A DNA stretch of 64,000 nucleotides from Taudactylus pleione (GCA_031769625.1 JAUIMM010000519.1:1545501-1609500), one strand, 5' to 3'; shown: positions 1 to 9,896, counted from the stretch's first letter. Made by a program: numbers and translations. Notes: generated from the sequence alone by a model not told the origin.

Positions 1-705
1 AGCAGCGCCGGGCACACGGGAAGCGGGTCCAGTTGTGACAGCTTTCTCCGCTAGCAGCGCCAGGAACAGGGGCAGCAGGGAGCCACTGCTCCTCAGTCAG
101 ATTGCCCGGCAACTGCGAGTTGCAGAGCCGGGAACAGGCAGCAGGCCAGTTATGACAGCTTTCCCCGGCGGCTGCTAGCAGCAGCACTGGGGACGGGGGC
201 AGCTGGGAGCCACTGCTCCACTATCAGATTGCCCAGCGGCTGTGAGGAGCAGCGCCAAGCACACAGGAAGCGGGGCTAGTTATGACAACTTCCCCCGGCA
301 CTTAGCGCTGGGGACAAGGGCAGCAGAGGGCCTGCCCGGCGGCAGCGAGGAGCAGCGTCAGGCACAGACAGCGGGGCCAGTTATTGACCGCTTCCTACGG
401 CAGCTACTAGTAGCACCGCTGGGGACGGGGGCAGCAGCGAGTCACTGCACCACTATCAGATTGCCCGGCGGCTGTGAGGAGCAGCGCCAGGCACACAGGA
501 AGCGGGGCTAGTTATGACAGCATCCCCCGGCGCTTAGCAGCAGGGAGCCACTGCGAGGAGCAGCACCGGGCACAGACCGCTTCCCCAGGCAATGGGAACA
601 GTTTTAACCGCTTCCCCGGTAGCTGCTAGCAGCAGCGCCGGGTACAGGGGCAGCAGGGAGCCACTGCTCCACTATCAGATTGGCCGGCGGCTGCATCTAA
701 TACAC
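1..705. repeat. Degenerate GC-rich minisatellite
   Basis: The stretch is made of irregular tandem units of about 105-135 bp. Each carries phrases such as AGCAGCGCCGGG, GCAGCAGGGAGCCACTGCTC and CAGATTGCCCGGC, and a GCCAGTTATGACA-like phrase recurs near 28, 140, 275, 375 and 508. Units differ by substitutions and small indels, so the array is old. It begins before the window, so its full length is unknown. The open frame inside it follows the repeat and has no recognisable domain. I see no terminal repeats that would make it a transposon. Confidence 0.75.
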
Positions 706-1107
706 TTCCCGGGCCACTGATTGAGCAGGGGGAAAGGGGTGTCGCTGCTGGGCTGGCTGATCACTGTGTCTAGCAGTGATCAGCAAACATTGGAGCAGGA
801 TCCAAAAGTGCAAAGGGGCTGAGAGGTCCCTCTAAGGTTGACGGCTGCTGGAAGATGCTCTTCCAACAGCTGCCCCCAGGGCGTCTTTGACTCGTCGCAT
901 CAGATACAACCATGTCAGGGAAAGCCCAGCCTAGTGTGGTCATATCTGATACGACCGTGCCAGGCAAGGTGTTAAAGGGATAATTGTAGAGTGCTATCAA
1001 AATGCATATTATATTATGTTTATGTGAATATCCATTTTTCTTGTGTTGGTTTTTAAAGACCATAACTATTTCAGCTTGTTTTCCATTAGTGATAAAGCTA
1101 CCAGTTA
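706..1107. other. Unassigned intergenic DNA
   Basis: No gene or element recognised. A short imperfect inverted repeat (CATCAGATACAACC against GGTCATATCTGATACGACC) lies near 897-955 and may be the end of an old MITE. Confidence 0.4.
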
Positions 1108-1175
1108 TTAAGAGACTGCATTTTATTTATTTATTGTGAGACTGCATTTTATTTATTTATCATGAGACTGCATTT
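1108..1175. repeat. Short tandem repeat, about 28-bp unit, three copies
   Basis: Three consecutive units start with GAGACTGCATTT and continue with ATTTATTTATT-like sequence. The last unit decays. No coding or regulatory content is visible. Confidence 0.7.
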
Positions 1176-1615
1176 CATTTTTGTAAACTTAATGTGCATG
1201 TAAATCTCCTTACATTTATTACAACCATCCTGCTCCCCCATTCCAAGTCTTAGCTAGGGTCAGTTAAATTAAGTATTCCATTCTGGTGCATGCTAGCCTG
1301 GTTGTGCAGTTACTGTGCCTGGGGGGAACCCTTGCCACTTTTGTCGGAGCGTGGTTTGAGTTGGTAATTGCTGCTGAAAAAAGAAGCAAAAGGTCGATCT
1401 ACCAGAAAGGTAACTCCAAGTTCTACCAGCTCCATAACATCCATATCCTCACCTTAAGCGGGGTGTCACAGATATGCAATGGCACTCACGGTGGCGTGGA
1501 CTTGTCAGAGGTTCACTATACACTTTTTGCGTGTTTCCCTTGGCAGACAGACAGGGCACTCCCAATTTCCTAAACACAATAATAATCTGATATCCAGAGA
1601 TATGCAAGGGACATA
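1176..1615. other. Unassigned intergenic DNA
   Basis: No gene recognised. The last 14 bases form the left flank of the following MITE and recur at about 2602-2615, where no insertion is present. Two overlapping short open frames on opposite strands show no known motif. Confidence 0.4.
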
Positions 1616-2201
1616 GGGCCTGATTCAGAGCCGCTCGTAAGCGGACGCTCGTTTGTTCCGAGCGATGTTTGCACAACTGCGCATGCGTACGGATCGTAAT
1701 ACGCATGCGCGAACCAGTCAGTGCGGCCGAAAATCGTTTGTTCGCTAAATAGCGAATGCCTGCTATTTTGAGTGACATGAGGAGGCGTATGTGGGTGGTA
1801 ACAGGGGAAGGTGCTTGAAAACGGGGAGTGGAGATCAGAACGCAGGCGTGCTTAAAGGTCAAAACGGGCGTTTTATGGGTGTGCATAATTAATACAGCAG
1901 CGTCATTGGGTTATTTTATAGTCAGAACTGCTCGCAAGATTGTGGTAGGAAAAACCAACCACAAGAATAGCGAGCAGTTCATACGCTGGTCGATGTACTC
2001 GATTAATCTAATAAATAGCGGACATGACGTAGGATGCGAGCGGCCAGGGGGCGTAGTTTTCCAAAAAACGACCACAAGTTTTGTTCGCTCGTTCAGACCT
2101 AGAGGCGTGAACAGACCGCAAAGAGCGAACGGTTCATTTGAATAGCCCCCCTTTTTTCTGAACGAGCGAGCGCAAATAGCGTCCGGCTCTGAATCAGGGC
2201 C
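1616..2201. mobile_element. PIF/Harbinger-like MITE, family A, copy 1
   Basis: The element begins GGGCCTGATTCAGAGC and ends GCTCTGAATCAGGGCC, so its termini are inverted repeats. It is flanked by the 3-bp duplication ATA. PIF/Harbinger elements make 3-bp duplications, usually TWA, so the superfamily is inferred from that size and from TTA at a relative. No transposase is present, so it is non-autonomous. The interior has a long hairpin around the ACTGCTCGCAAGA / AGCGAGCAGT arms. The flanking phrase recurs uninterrupted at 2602-2630 and serves as an empty site. Copy 2 of the family is at 6277-6877. Confidence 0.8.
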
Positions 2202-2204
2202 ATA

Positions 2205-2753
2205 GAATGCAGGCGCACACTCTGGATACTAAGACAATGATAGTCAAACGAATTCTAATAAACTCTACAATTAACATGGAGTATGAGTACGGTTCTTAGT
2301 CAAGGTGAACCCCATAAGATGGGTCCCTAACATCCCTAATACTAGCACATTAAGTCAAATTTATCTAGGACTTACCTATCATAGTGCCCATTCTAATATG
2401 TAGCCAAAAATGTACGAACCTGGGCTGATGATTAAAAACACCTAAGGGCAGATGGGTGGGGTGCAAATACCAAACAGGAGTCTCAGCCTTCAAATGTGAA
2501 AAATATACACAAATATAGTGGAAAGGGGGAGGAGGTTTGGACTGCACACCCTAATTTTAAACATAATAAGAGGTGCTGCCATGCTGAGACCTGTAGTACA
2601 ATGCAAGGGACATAGAATGCAGGCGCATACTTAAGAGCCGGCCATCAAATGGTATACTTCAGATGAAACAGTCAGGGTGTATCACTAATCCTTGAGCAGA
2701 TCCTTCTCTTCTACATCCTATTGCTCTTGGATCTCAGTAGCTTCGTACACTTA
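2205..2753. other. Unassigned intergenic DNA with an empty-site paralogue
   Basis: No gene recognised. The phrase GCAAGGGACATAGAATGCAG near 2604-2623 matches the joined flanks of the MITE at 1616-2201. The 60-codon minus-strand open frame has no known motif. Confidence 0.4.
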
Positions 2754-3690
2754 TACCCCTTTTACACCGGAGCTAAAACCCGGGTTTTTGAAGGGTTAAC
2801 CCGGGCAGCTCCCTGGTGTAAAAGGGGAGAGAGTCGGATCGCCGGGTCGAGTGACCCGGCAATCCAACCCAGGTAACTAGCAGGGTTTAACACTGGTGTA
2901 GCCCGTGAAACCCTGCTGTGAGAACAGCGCACTCCGGGTCACGATGACCTGGAGTGCGCTGCTAGTCGGCCGATTGGTCCGGCTTCAGTGGCGCTTGGAG
3001 ATGACGTCATCTCCAAGCGACCACTTTCACTCCGCAAAAGCCGGGTCTATGCAGACCCGACTGCAGTGTGAGCGGCGCTGACTCGGGAATATCCCGAGTC
3101 GGCGCCGGCAAAATTCCGGGTCTGATCCGGATAGGAACTTTGGGCCTGATTCAGACCCACTCACGAGCGGCTGTCCGCTCGCAAGTGGGTCGATGTTGTG
3201 CACTGCGCATGCGCACGACGGCGGGAGCTCCGTCGTGCGCATGCGCCAGACGCGACGAGTGAAGGACTTTCCTTCGCTCGTTGTGTCTGATCAAAGGAGG
3301 CGTGCTGTCGATGTTGATTGACAGCACGCCCCCTTTGGTGGGCGTGCCTCCCTGACGGGGGCGTTCCCAAGGGAACGCCTACCGTCAGAAGCCGGCGAGT
3401 GATTTTGACTCTGATAGAGCCAAAATCACTCCGGGCCTTGCGGTTGAAAACCTCAACCGCAGGCTCCGGCTCGCAGTGGCGATGGTCAAGACCATCGCGG
3501 CCATCAAACTGCACGCTCGTATAGGCTGTGGGTGGTGACCCACAGCTATACGAGCGTCCAGGAGGACGCTCCATAATTATGGAGGGCGGCCCTCATTCAG
3601 AGCGTGCGCTCTGCTCAGAGCGTACGGCTCTGAATGAGGGCCTTTGTTCCAACTCCGGGTCAGACCCGGAATTTAGGTGGAAAAGGGGTA
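2754..3690. mobile_element. GC-rich MITE interrupted by another MITE
   Basis: The ends are TACCCCTTTTACACC and GGTGGAAAAGGGGTA, imperfect inverted repeats flanked by TA on both sides. Because the sequence reads TATACCCC and GGGGTATA, the exact duplication (TA or TATA) is ambiguous. The inner part carries CCCGGG-rich hairpins. A second MITE at 3142-3642 sits inside, so without it this element would be about 430 bp. No transposase is seen. Superfamily not assigned; a TA duplication would fit Tc1/mariner-like elements. Confidence 0.6.
3142..3642. mobile_element. PIF/Harbinger-like serial-hairpin MITE, family B, copy 1
   Basis: It starts GGGCCTGATTCAGACC and ends GGCTCTGAATGAGGGCC, with a TTT duplication on both sides. 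The interior is a string of back-to-back hairpins, for example GCGCATGCGCACGACG against CGTCGTGCGCATGCGC and GGCTGTGGGTGGT against ACCCACAGC. It lies inside the element at 2754-3690 and is therefore the younger of the two. It lacks one hairpin, the CACTGACATCACT stem, present in the copy at 5530-6073. Open frames on both strands across it are by-products of the stems. Confidence 0.8.
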
Positions 3691-3954
3691 TAACAGTACT
3701 TCATTTTAAACCGGGAGAATGAATTGAGTTACAATAAAGAAATGCACCTACTTTCCAAACTAAAAACTTTACATTTGGCATCCCAATAACTACTTCACAT
3801 AAATCTACAGGATAAATCTAGGTGATTAATCTAAGGAAAGCCTTCTTCCTCAGAGAATTGTTACCATTTAATATTCAATAGACAGTGATCAGATCTCAAT
3901 TACAAAGCTTCCAAATTCATTATGGGGTATTAGATCATTGGAATCTAGCTGGCT

Positions 3955-5195
3955 ATTGCTAATAGATAGATACAAGATAGATAGACAGACAGACAGACAG
4001 ATTTATACTGCAGATTGATAAATTGCAGTAATCAAATGCAGGCAAGTTAAAATTCATTACTTCAGGAGGCTGATCATATGACTGGCTAACTTCATAAACA
4101 GCCTTTGTGATGTCACTCAGCTTTAGTATATCACTGCTTGGCATCAAATGGTCAGTTAGCTGTACATTATCTGCAGATATGACATAACATTGTATGGTTA
4201 GCTTATTTAAACTTAAATATTATTTAAAACAATTTTAGATGACTAGATAGATGATTAGATACATAGGTAGATTTGTACTGTAGATTGATAGATTGCAGGA
4301 ATCATATGCAGGGAAGTTGAAATTTATCACCTCAGCAGGCTGATCACGTGACTGGCTAACATCATAGACAACCTTTGTAATGTCAGTCAGGATACTATAT
4401 CACTATATACTTAAATGTTATTTGAAAATAATTTTAGATAGAAATAGAGAGATAAGTAGATTAATTGATTGATACTATAGATTGATAGATTGCAGTAATC
4501 AAATGCAGGCAAGTTAAAATTTATCAGCTCAGTAGGCTGATCAAGTGACTGGCTAACATAGATAGCCTTTGTGATGTCACTCAGCTTTGGTATCTCACTG
4601 CTTGGCATAAAACAGTCAGTTGGTAGCTGTACAGCTGTACAGTATCTTAAGATATGACATACTGTACACTGTAAATCAATCTATCTAATATTGTTTATCA
4701 TTATATCATTAATATTTAGGTTAAATAAGATTACTATACACAATCATATACAGAGAATATCTGAGTTTTTGGTATACCAAGCAGTGACATACTAAACCGG
4801 AGTAACATCACACAGGATGTCTACAATGCTAGCCAGTCAAAGTTCAGCCTATTGAATGCCTGCATTGCTTCTCTTCTTTATGTCAATATATCAATCTACA
4901 GTATAACTTTATCTCTCTCTCTATCTATAGACAGATAACCATACCGTGTTACAGTAGATTGATAGACTGACAAATAGCACTGGTGAAATGTAGGCAAGTT
5001 GCAGTTTATTACATCTGTTGACTGATCATGTGAATGGCTAACATCATAGACCACCTTTGTAAGGTCACTGAGGTTTGGTACAGAATGTCACTGCTTGGTA
5101 CAAAATTGTAAGTTATTAGCTGTATCTGCCAATTTGACATATAACTGTATAGTAAGCTTACGTAAGCCTAAAATTAATTTGAAAATAATATTAGA
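3955..5195. repeat. GATA-rich satellite array, segment 1
   Basis: The array alternates a core block of about 190-200 bp with spacers of GATAGATTGAT- and TTTATACTATAGATTG-type sequence. The core runs from GGCTGATCATGTGACTGGC through CTTTGTGATGTCACTCAGC and TATCTGCAGATATGACATA to TTATTTGAAAATAATATTAG. This segment has core blocks near 4020, 4280, 4490 and 4975, plus one in inverted orientation (about 4750-4915). The same core recurs in about two dozen places to 55.2 kb. Confidence 0.8.
4750..4915 (-). repeat. Inverted core block of the satellite
   Basis: Read on the minus strand this stretch gives AGGCTGAACTTTGACTGGC, then a GTAGACATCCTGTGTGATGT phrase and GTCACTGCTTGGTATACC, in the order of the satellite core. 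All neighbouring blocks are on the plus strand, so one unit was flipped or the array changes strand here. It is more diverged than its neighbours. Confidence 0.7.
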
Positions 5196-5269
5196 TGCAT
5201 AGATAGCTACAAATGTGCCCACTTACACCTATCCTCAAAACGCCACACAGCGCGACATGCCAAAAATGT

Positions 5270-5422
5270 ATATATAAAATTAAAACTGCGCTGGTAAAGA
5301 CAGGCAACATGTGTATATATAGAAAGATCTCTATTGGACTATCAATTAAGACACAGGTTATAATTATATAGCAATAATGTTTAAAAGTGACATATACAAT
5401 AAACATCAGATACATTAAAACA
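5270..5422 (+). repeat. Left arm of a 2.3-kb-spaced inverted repeat
   Basis: The phrases CTGCGCTGGTAAAGACAGGC and ACACAGGTTATAATTATATA occur here and, in reverse complement, at 7694-7856. The arms are about 150-160 bp with scattered differences. The space between holds two MITEs and a Penelope-like remnant, so the arms could be the flanking repeats of an old Penelope-like or other element. No target duplication was found. Confidence 0.65.
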
Positions 5423-5529
5423 TCAATCTTCTGTTAAATTGAAGTAACTAAAAATGTGTTACTATGTACATAAAGCTAACATCACGCTTGTTAAATGTTC
5501 AAGTCTTTTGTAACTTTCTATTGAATTAT

Positions 5530-6073
5530 GGCCCTCATTCAGACCCACTCGCGAGCGACTGTCCGCTCGCAAGTGGGTCGATGGTCCGCACTGCGCATGC
5601 GCACGACGGAGGGAGCTCCATCGTGCGCATGCGCGAGACCCGACGAGCGAAGGACTTTCCTTCGCTCGGAGTGTCTCATCAAAGGGGGCGTGCTGTCGAT
5701 GTTGACTGACAGCACGCCCCCTTTGGTAGGCGGGGCGTGCCTGCCAGACGGAGGCGTTCCCAAGGGAACGCCTACCGTCTGAAGCCGGCCCCACTGACAT
5801 CACTAGTGATGTCAGTGGGAGTGATTTTGGCTCTGATAGAGCCAAAATCACTCCTGGCCTTGCGGTTGAAAAACTCAACCGCAGGCTTTTGCTCGCAGTT
5901 TCGATGGTCGCGATGGTCAAGACCATCGCGACCATCATCCTGCACGCTCGTATATGCTGTGGGTGGTAACCCACAGCTATACGAGCGTCCAGGAGGACGC
6001 TCCATATTAATGGAGGTGGGCCCTGATTCAGAGCGAGCGCTCTGGTCAGAGCGTCCGGCTCTGAATCAGGGCC
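5530..6073. mobile_element. PIF/Harbinger-like serial-hairpin MITE, family B, copy 2
   Basis: Ends are GGCCCTCATTCAGACC and GGCTCTGAATCAGGGCC with TAT on both sides. Nearly the whole element folds into a row of separate hairpins: 5542-5579, 5593-5634, 5644-5668, 5680-5725, 5745-5781, 5790-5819, 5820-5852, 5861-5883, 5903-5936, 5944-5988, 6000-6015 and 6019-6073. Several stems are perfect over 14-18 bp, such as the GATGGTCGCGATGGTC stem. The last hairpin is an internal inverted copy of the terminal repeat. No coding capacity; long open frames on both strands are artefacts of the stems. Confidence 0.85.
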
Positions 6074-6276
6074 TATGTCCTATTGAATTATGTCCGAGTC
6101 AATAGACCACGATGTAAAGCAGGGACTATCCTTTTATCTTTTTTGCAACAAATAGAGATTCCATACGAAGGTCTAGTTGTTACCTACTCCTTTTAGTGGA
6201 ATTATGGGCAGGTTCTGAAGATCCGATACATCGCCTTCTACAAGGTGAGTGTATCGCTATGATCTAAGTACACAGA

Positions 6277-6877
6277 GGGCCTGATACAGAGCCGCTCGGA
6301 AGCGGCCGCTCGTTCGCTCTGAGCGATTTTCGCACAACTGCGCATGCGTATGGGTCGTAATGCGCATGTGCAAAACAGCCATTGCAGTCAGAAATCGTGC
6401 GCTCGCAAAACAGCAAGGGGCTGCTAATTTGATTGACAGAATGTACCGTTTGTGGGTGGTAACGGGAAGGTGCTTGAAAACGGGGGAGTGGAGATCCGAA
6501 AGCAGGCGTGCCTAACGGTCAAAAGGGCGTTTAATGGGAGTGCATAATTAGTAAAGGCGCGTCATCGACCACGTCACTTGGTTGTCTTGTAGCCTGAACT
6601 GCTCGCAGTGATAGCGGTAGGAAAAAGCTACCACAAGCACTGCGAGCAGTTCAGATGCCTTTCGATGTACCCGATTAATCTAATAAATACCGGAGCTGAC
6701 GTGTGATGCGAACGGCAAAGGGGCGTCTTTACAAAATAGCGAGCGCATTTTTCGTTCGCTCGCTCGCTCAGACATAGAGGCGTCAACAAACCGCAAAGAG
6801 CGAGCGCTCAATTTAAATAGCCGGCCCCTTTTTTGGAACCACCGTCCGCAAATAGCGTCCGGCTCTGAATCATTCCC
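6277..6877. mobile_element. PIF/Harbinger-like MITE, family A, copy 2
   Basis: The left end GGGCCTGATACAGAGCC matches the family. The right end has decayed to GGCTCTGAATCATTCCC. AGA flanks both sides. Internal phrases such as GTGGAGATC, GCAGGCGTGC, ATAATTAGTA and CGAACGGCAAAGGGGCG align with the copy at 1616-2201. It is older or more damaged than copy 1. Confidence 0.75.
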
Positions 6878-6959
6878 AGAGTCCGAACTTCAGTGATGGC
6901 TGTCAGATATTTAGCCGTACTAACCTTCGGTCTATGTGTGACTTGCTCCAACTCAGGGA

Positions 6960-7260
6960 CCCGCTAGCTGGTTTTCATGCGGTCGTGGCTACAGTCCTCC
7001 TTATGGTATATGTAGCCAGTCGTGGGTGACCCAATTTGTCAGGTAGGTACCAGGATAAAATACACTGGCGGGCTGCTCCAGCACAGGACCCCTCCAGCTG
7101 CTTTCTGTACTGCCGTGGATACAAAGTTCTCCACGGTGTGCGTGGCCGATAATAAGTGGAGCAATTAGCCGGGTAGGTAGCAGGACACAATACAAAATTT
7201 GTTTCGTCCCTAACTTGGGACTTTTTCAAGCTGAATGCCTGCAGATCGTCCTACTCCCTT
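6960..7260 (-). mobile_element. Penelope-like end remnant (probable)
   Basis: The stretch holds a diverged tandem pair: GGTAGGTACCAGGATAAAAT near 7041 and GGTAGGTAGCAGGACACAAT near 7173. It ends in a hammerhead-like motif on the minus strand. Repeated pseudo-LTR pieces ending in hammerhead motifs are known from Penelope-like elements. No reverse transcriptase is present. The assignment rests mainly on the motif and is tentative. Confidence 0.4.
7201..7232 (-). ncRNA. Degenerate hammerhead-like motif
   Basis: On the minus strand the order is TTGAAAAA, stem GTCCC, loop, GGGAC, then GAAAC. The stem II pairing GTCCC/GGGAC is perfect and GAAA is kept. The CUGANGA box has changes at two conserved positions, so activity is unlikely. 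Confidence 0.4.
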
Positions 7261-7264
7261 AAAT

Positions 7265-7693
7265 AGGGGAGATTTCATTATTAGATAATTGGAGTCCATA
7301 TATTATCAATTGTAGCCATAGGAGGTTTTTTTTTTAGAAAAACATGCGCTCTCTCTATATTTTTTTAGATATGCAAATACCTGTATAAATATATTTTAAC
7401 TACAAAACACATACACAAACATAAATTCAGATATTAATAAAATATATAATTATATCGATAAGTGAATTATAACAGTGGATATTCTAATTATTAATTTTCA
7501 TTCATTTATACATTTTAACTATTTGTTTATTTTAATTGTTCAAATTTCATGAATGAGACACCTGATTCAAATGACTACCTATTTATACACACGCAATATC
7601 TATTTTTATGTATATTTATGCATGGGTAAATTTGGGTGTGTATAAGTACATTATATATATATATATATGCATCTATATATATGTACTATGAGG
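7265..7693. other. AT-rich unassigned DNA with a short TA microsatellite
   Basis: No gene or element recognised. A TATATA run lies near 7651-7668. Confidence 0.5.
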
Positions 7694-7856
7694 TAGTTTT
7701 AATGTATCTGATGTTTGTTGTATATGTGAATTAAACATTATTGCTATATAATTATAACCTGTGTCTTATTTGATAGTCCAATTAAATAGAGATTTTTCTG
7801 TACAAGTATATACTGTACATGTTGCCTGTCTTTACCAGCGCAGTTTTATTTTTATT
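7694..7856 (-). repeat. Right arm of the 2.3-kb-spaced inverted repeat
   Basis: Reverse complement of the 5270-5422 arm, sharing the TATATAATTATAACCTGTGT and GCCTGTCTTTACCAGCGCAG phrases, with more indels. Confidence 0.65.
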
Positions 7857-8369
7857 TATGTATTCTATGTGGGGTTTGCAATTTCATCTTGTTTAAAAAC
7901 TGCTGCATGTATAAATACTGCAGGTGTGATCTAGGCGCTAGGGCAGGGGTGGCCAACCAGTCAGAGGCAAAGAGCCAAAATATATCTGTAGTCAAGTTGA
8001 AGAGCCGATCACATGCACGCGCCTTAGGCGCGACCGCAAAAATGGGGCGTGGCCTAGCTGTCACAAGTCCACGTCCCATTTATGTGCGCACGCCTTTGGT
8101 GTGACATTTGCAAGAGCATGACCTTGTGTCACACCCCGTTTTTTGTAAAGTTGGTGGGTGACTCCAGCACATTGAAAATACACAATTTACATAAAGTTCC
8201 CAATATAATTGTTTCACTGTTGAAGTGAAAGAAAAAGCCAGAGCAATATAGAAAACATTGAAATAGCCACGTTCACATAAAATACACAGAAACAAGCCAG
8301 ATCAACATAAAATACATTTAAAATACATATTTAAATCCAGAACCACATAAAATATATTGAGAAAGCTAG

Positions 8370-8600
8370 TGCCCATTATGCTGTGCCCCCTGTAGTTGTC
8401 CCCTATATGCAGTGCCCCCTGTAATTGTGCCCATTGAGCAATGCCCCAGTAGTTGTGGCCCTTATATGTAATGCCCCCTGTAGCTGTGCCCATTATGCTA
8501 TGCCCCCAGTAGTTGTGCTCCTTCTGCAATGCCCCGTGCTTGTGCCCATTAAGCAATGCCCCTAGTAGTCGTGGCCCTTCTTCAATGCCGAAAAAAGAGA
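8370..8600. repeat. Minisatellite inside the hAT element, left half
   Basis: Diverged units of about 30-35 bp read like GTGCCCATTATGCAATGCCC followed by CCTGTAGTTGT. The same units resume at 23353 on the other side of the inserted LTR-like element, so the insertion landed within this repeat. Confidence 0.7.
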
Positions 8601-8653
8601 TTTGCCCCCCAGCACACTGCAGCAAAAACAATACTTAAATCCTACATGATAAT

Positions 8654-8820
8654 AGCGATTCAGAGGTATTAGTTACATACATTTGCAAATATATGAATAA
8701 GCGCCAGGCCAATCATCAAGGCTCCTTTATACTGGCGTCCCTAACATTAAGGGGTTCACGTCCGAGAAGCAAGGCCTTGACGATTGGCCTGGCGCTTATT
8801 CATATATCCATACCTCTGAT
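8654..8820. repeat. Fold-back at the outer edge of the 5' LTR-like repeat
   Basis: Arms run from CAGAGGTAT and ATATATGAATAAGCGCCAGG on the left to CCTGGCGCTTATTCATATAT and ATACCTCTG on the right. The right outer bases belong to the LTR-like repeat, so this is either a small inverted-repeat insertion at its edge or a rearranged end. Confidence 0.55.
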
Positions 8821-9220
8821 GACACCATATGAACTAACCAATGAACGGAGGGACCTGAAGCAAGAACCAATGAGCATCTGTTATTCTGTGCCTTTGCTGT
8901 CTCTGAAACCTGTACCGAATATAGGCTTGTGAGCTGGGGCAGTAGTCAGTCATTTCTCCATATCCTTGGGTGAAGGTGACCGCAGATTCAGGATTGAATT
9001 ACTGCATACTGGGCCAGTGCGCACACGTATGTATCGGCTTGTACCTTTGTATTTACTTTTTGCGCTAATTGTGTTATATCTAAGCATGTAACTTTCTTTT
9101 TATTGCAATATAACTTTTTGTGTTTTGGAACCACAATTGATTGGTAAGCAATTATTTCTTATGTGACTTGTAGCGCTAAATAGCAACATTTTGGGTATAT
9201 AGATTTAGGGGTATCAATAG
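8806..9220 (+). repeat. 5' LTR-like direct repeat
   Basis: The 415-bp stretch from ATCCATACCTCTGATGACAC to GGGGTATCAATAG recurs in the same orientation at 22934-23352 with few differences. Within it a TG (8816) and a CA (9215-9216) could mark conventional LTR ends, but sequence just outside these is also shared, so the exact borders are uncertain. Two near-identical direct repeats flanking one block inside a single hAT element are best explained as LTRs. Confidence 0.65.
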
Positions 9221-9221
9221 A

Positions 9222-9239
9222 TGGGGGCCCACAGCTGAT
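9222..9239 (+). promoter_or_regulatory. Candidate primer binding site
   Basis: TGGGGGCCCACAGCTGAT follows the 5' repeat at once. A PBS begins with TGG because it pairs with the CCA end of a tRNA. The first seven or eight bases resemble a proline-tRNA type PBS from general knowledge, but the rest does not clearly match. Confidence 0.35.
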
Positions 9240-9454
9240 ATCACACCACTGCGATTCACACAATAGTGAACAGACCCTGATTCCGCAGCAGAGGGGGGAA
9301 GGCGCCATAAGCAGGTAAGAACGCACTGTGTTTAAAACCCTGCTACCATTCAGTGTTGTGGAATCGATGTATTTTATTGTGTGATTTTAAGGGGCTCTGA
9401 TTAGGAACCTGGGGACAAGAGAGAAAGGTTTGTTTCTTTGTCTGTTCACGCTTT

Positions 9455-9896
9455 AGACCTCATTCAGGGGCGCTCGCAAAATGCGAGCACTCGCACTGAA
9501 TGAGGGCGGCCGCATCTATTTTCTGTGCTGGCCTCCTGGCCGCTCGCTAGGCTGTGGATTACAACCCACAGCTTTAGCGAGCGGCCAGGTTGATGGTCGC
9601 GATGGTCAAGACCATCGCGACCATCGGGGCTTACGACGAGACCCTTGTTGTAGGGTCTCGTCTTCCGCAGTGATGTCAGTGGGGCCGCCCCCAAACGGCA
9701 CGGAACGCCTCTGTTTGGCAAGCCACCCCCCCGCCTACAAAATGGTGCGAGCTGTCGATCACCATCGTCAGCCGCCCCTTTTGTAGTAAGCCCCGGAGCA
9801 AGAAAATTTCTCTCTCGCTCCGGGGCGTGCGCAGGGCCTCTACATCAACCCGCTTGCGAGCCCATCGGCGCTTGCGAGCGGGTCTGAATGAGACCC
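9455..9896. mobile_element. Serial-hairpin MITE, family C, copy 1
   Basis: The ends AGACCTCATTCAG and CTGAATGAGACCC are inverted repeats flanked by TTT on both sides. Hairpins include GATGGTCGCGATGGTC against its complement at 9591-9626, a CGAGACCC / GGGTCTCG stem at about 9637-9661, and the left-end fold CACTGAATGAGGGC that mirrors the terminus. The hairpin order is roughly that of family B read backwards, so families B and C are related and differently oriented. The other copy is at 24404-24932. Confidence 0.75.

Noticed and set aside
3161..3574. 137-codon frame in the MITE at 3142-3642
   Set aside because: Same cause; it is shared with other copies only because the stems are shared.
5462..5974. 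A 170-codon minus-strand open frame and several overlapping frames in the MITE
   Set aside because: They follow from the GC-rich hairpin arms; frames exist on both strands at once and match no protein.
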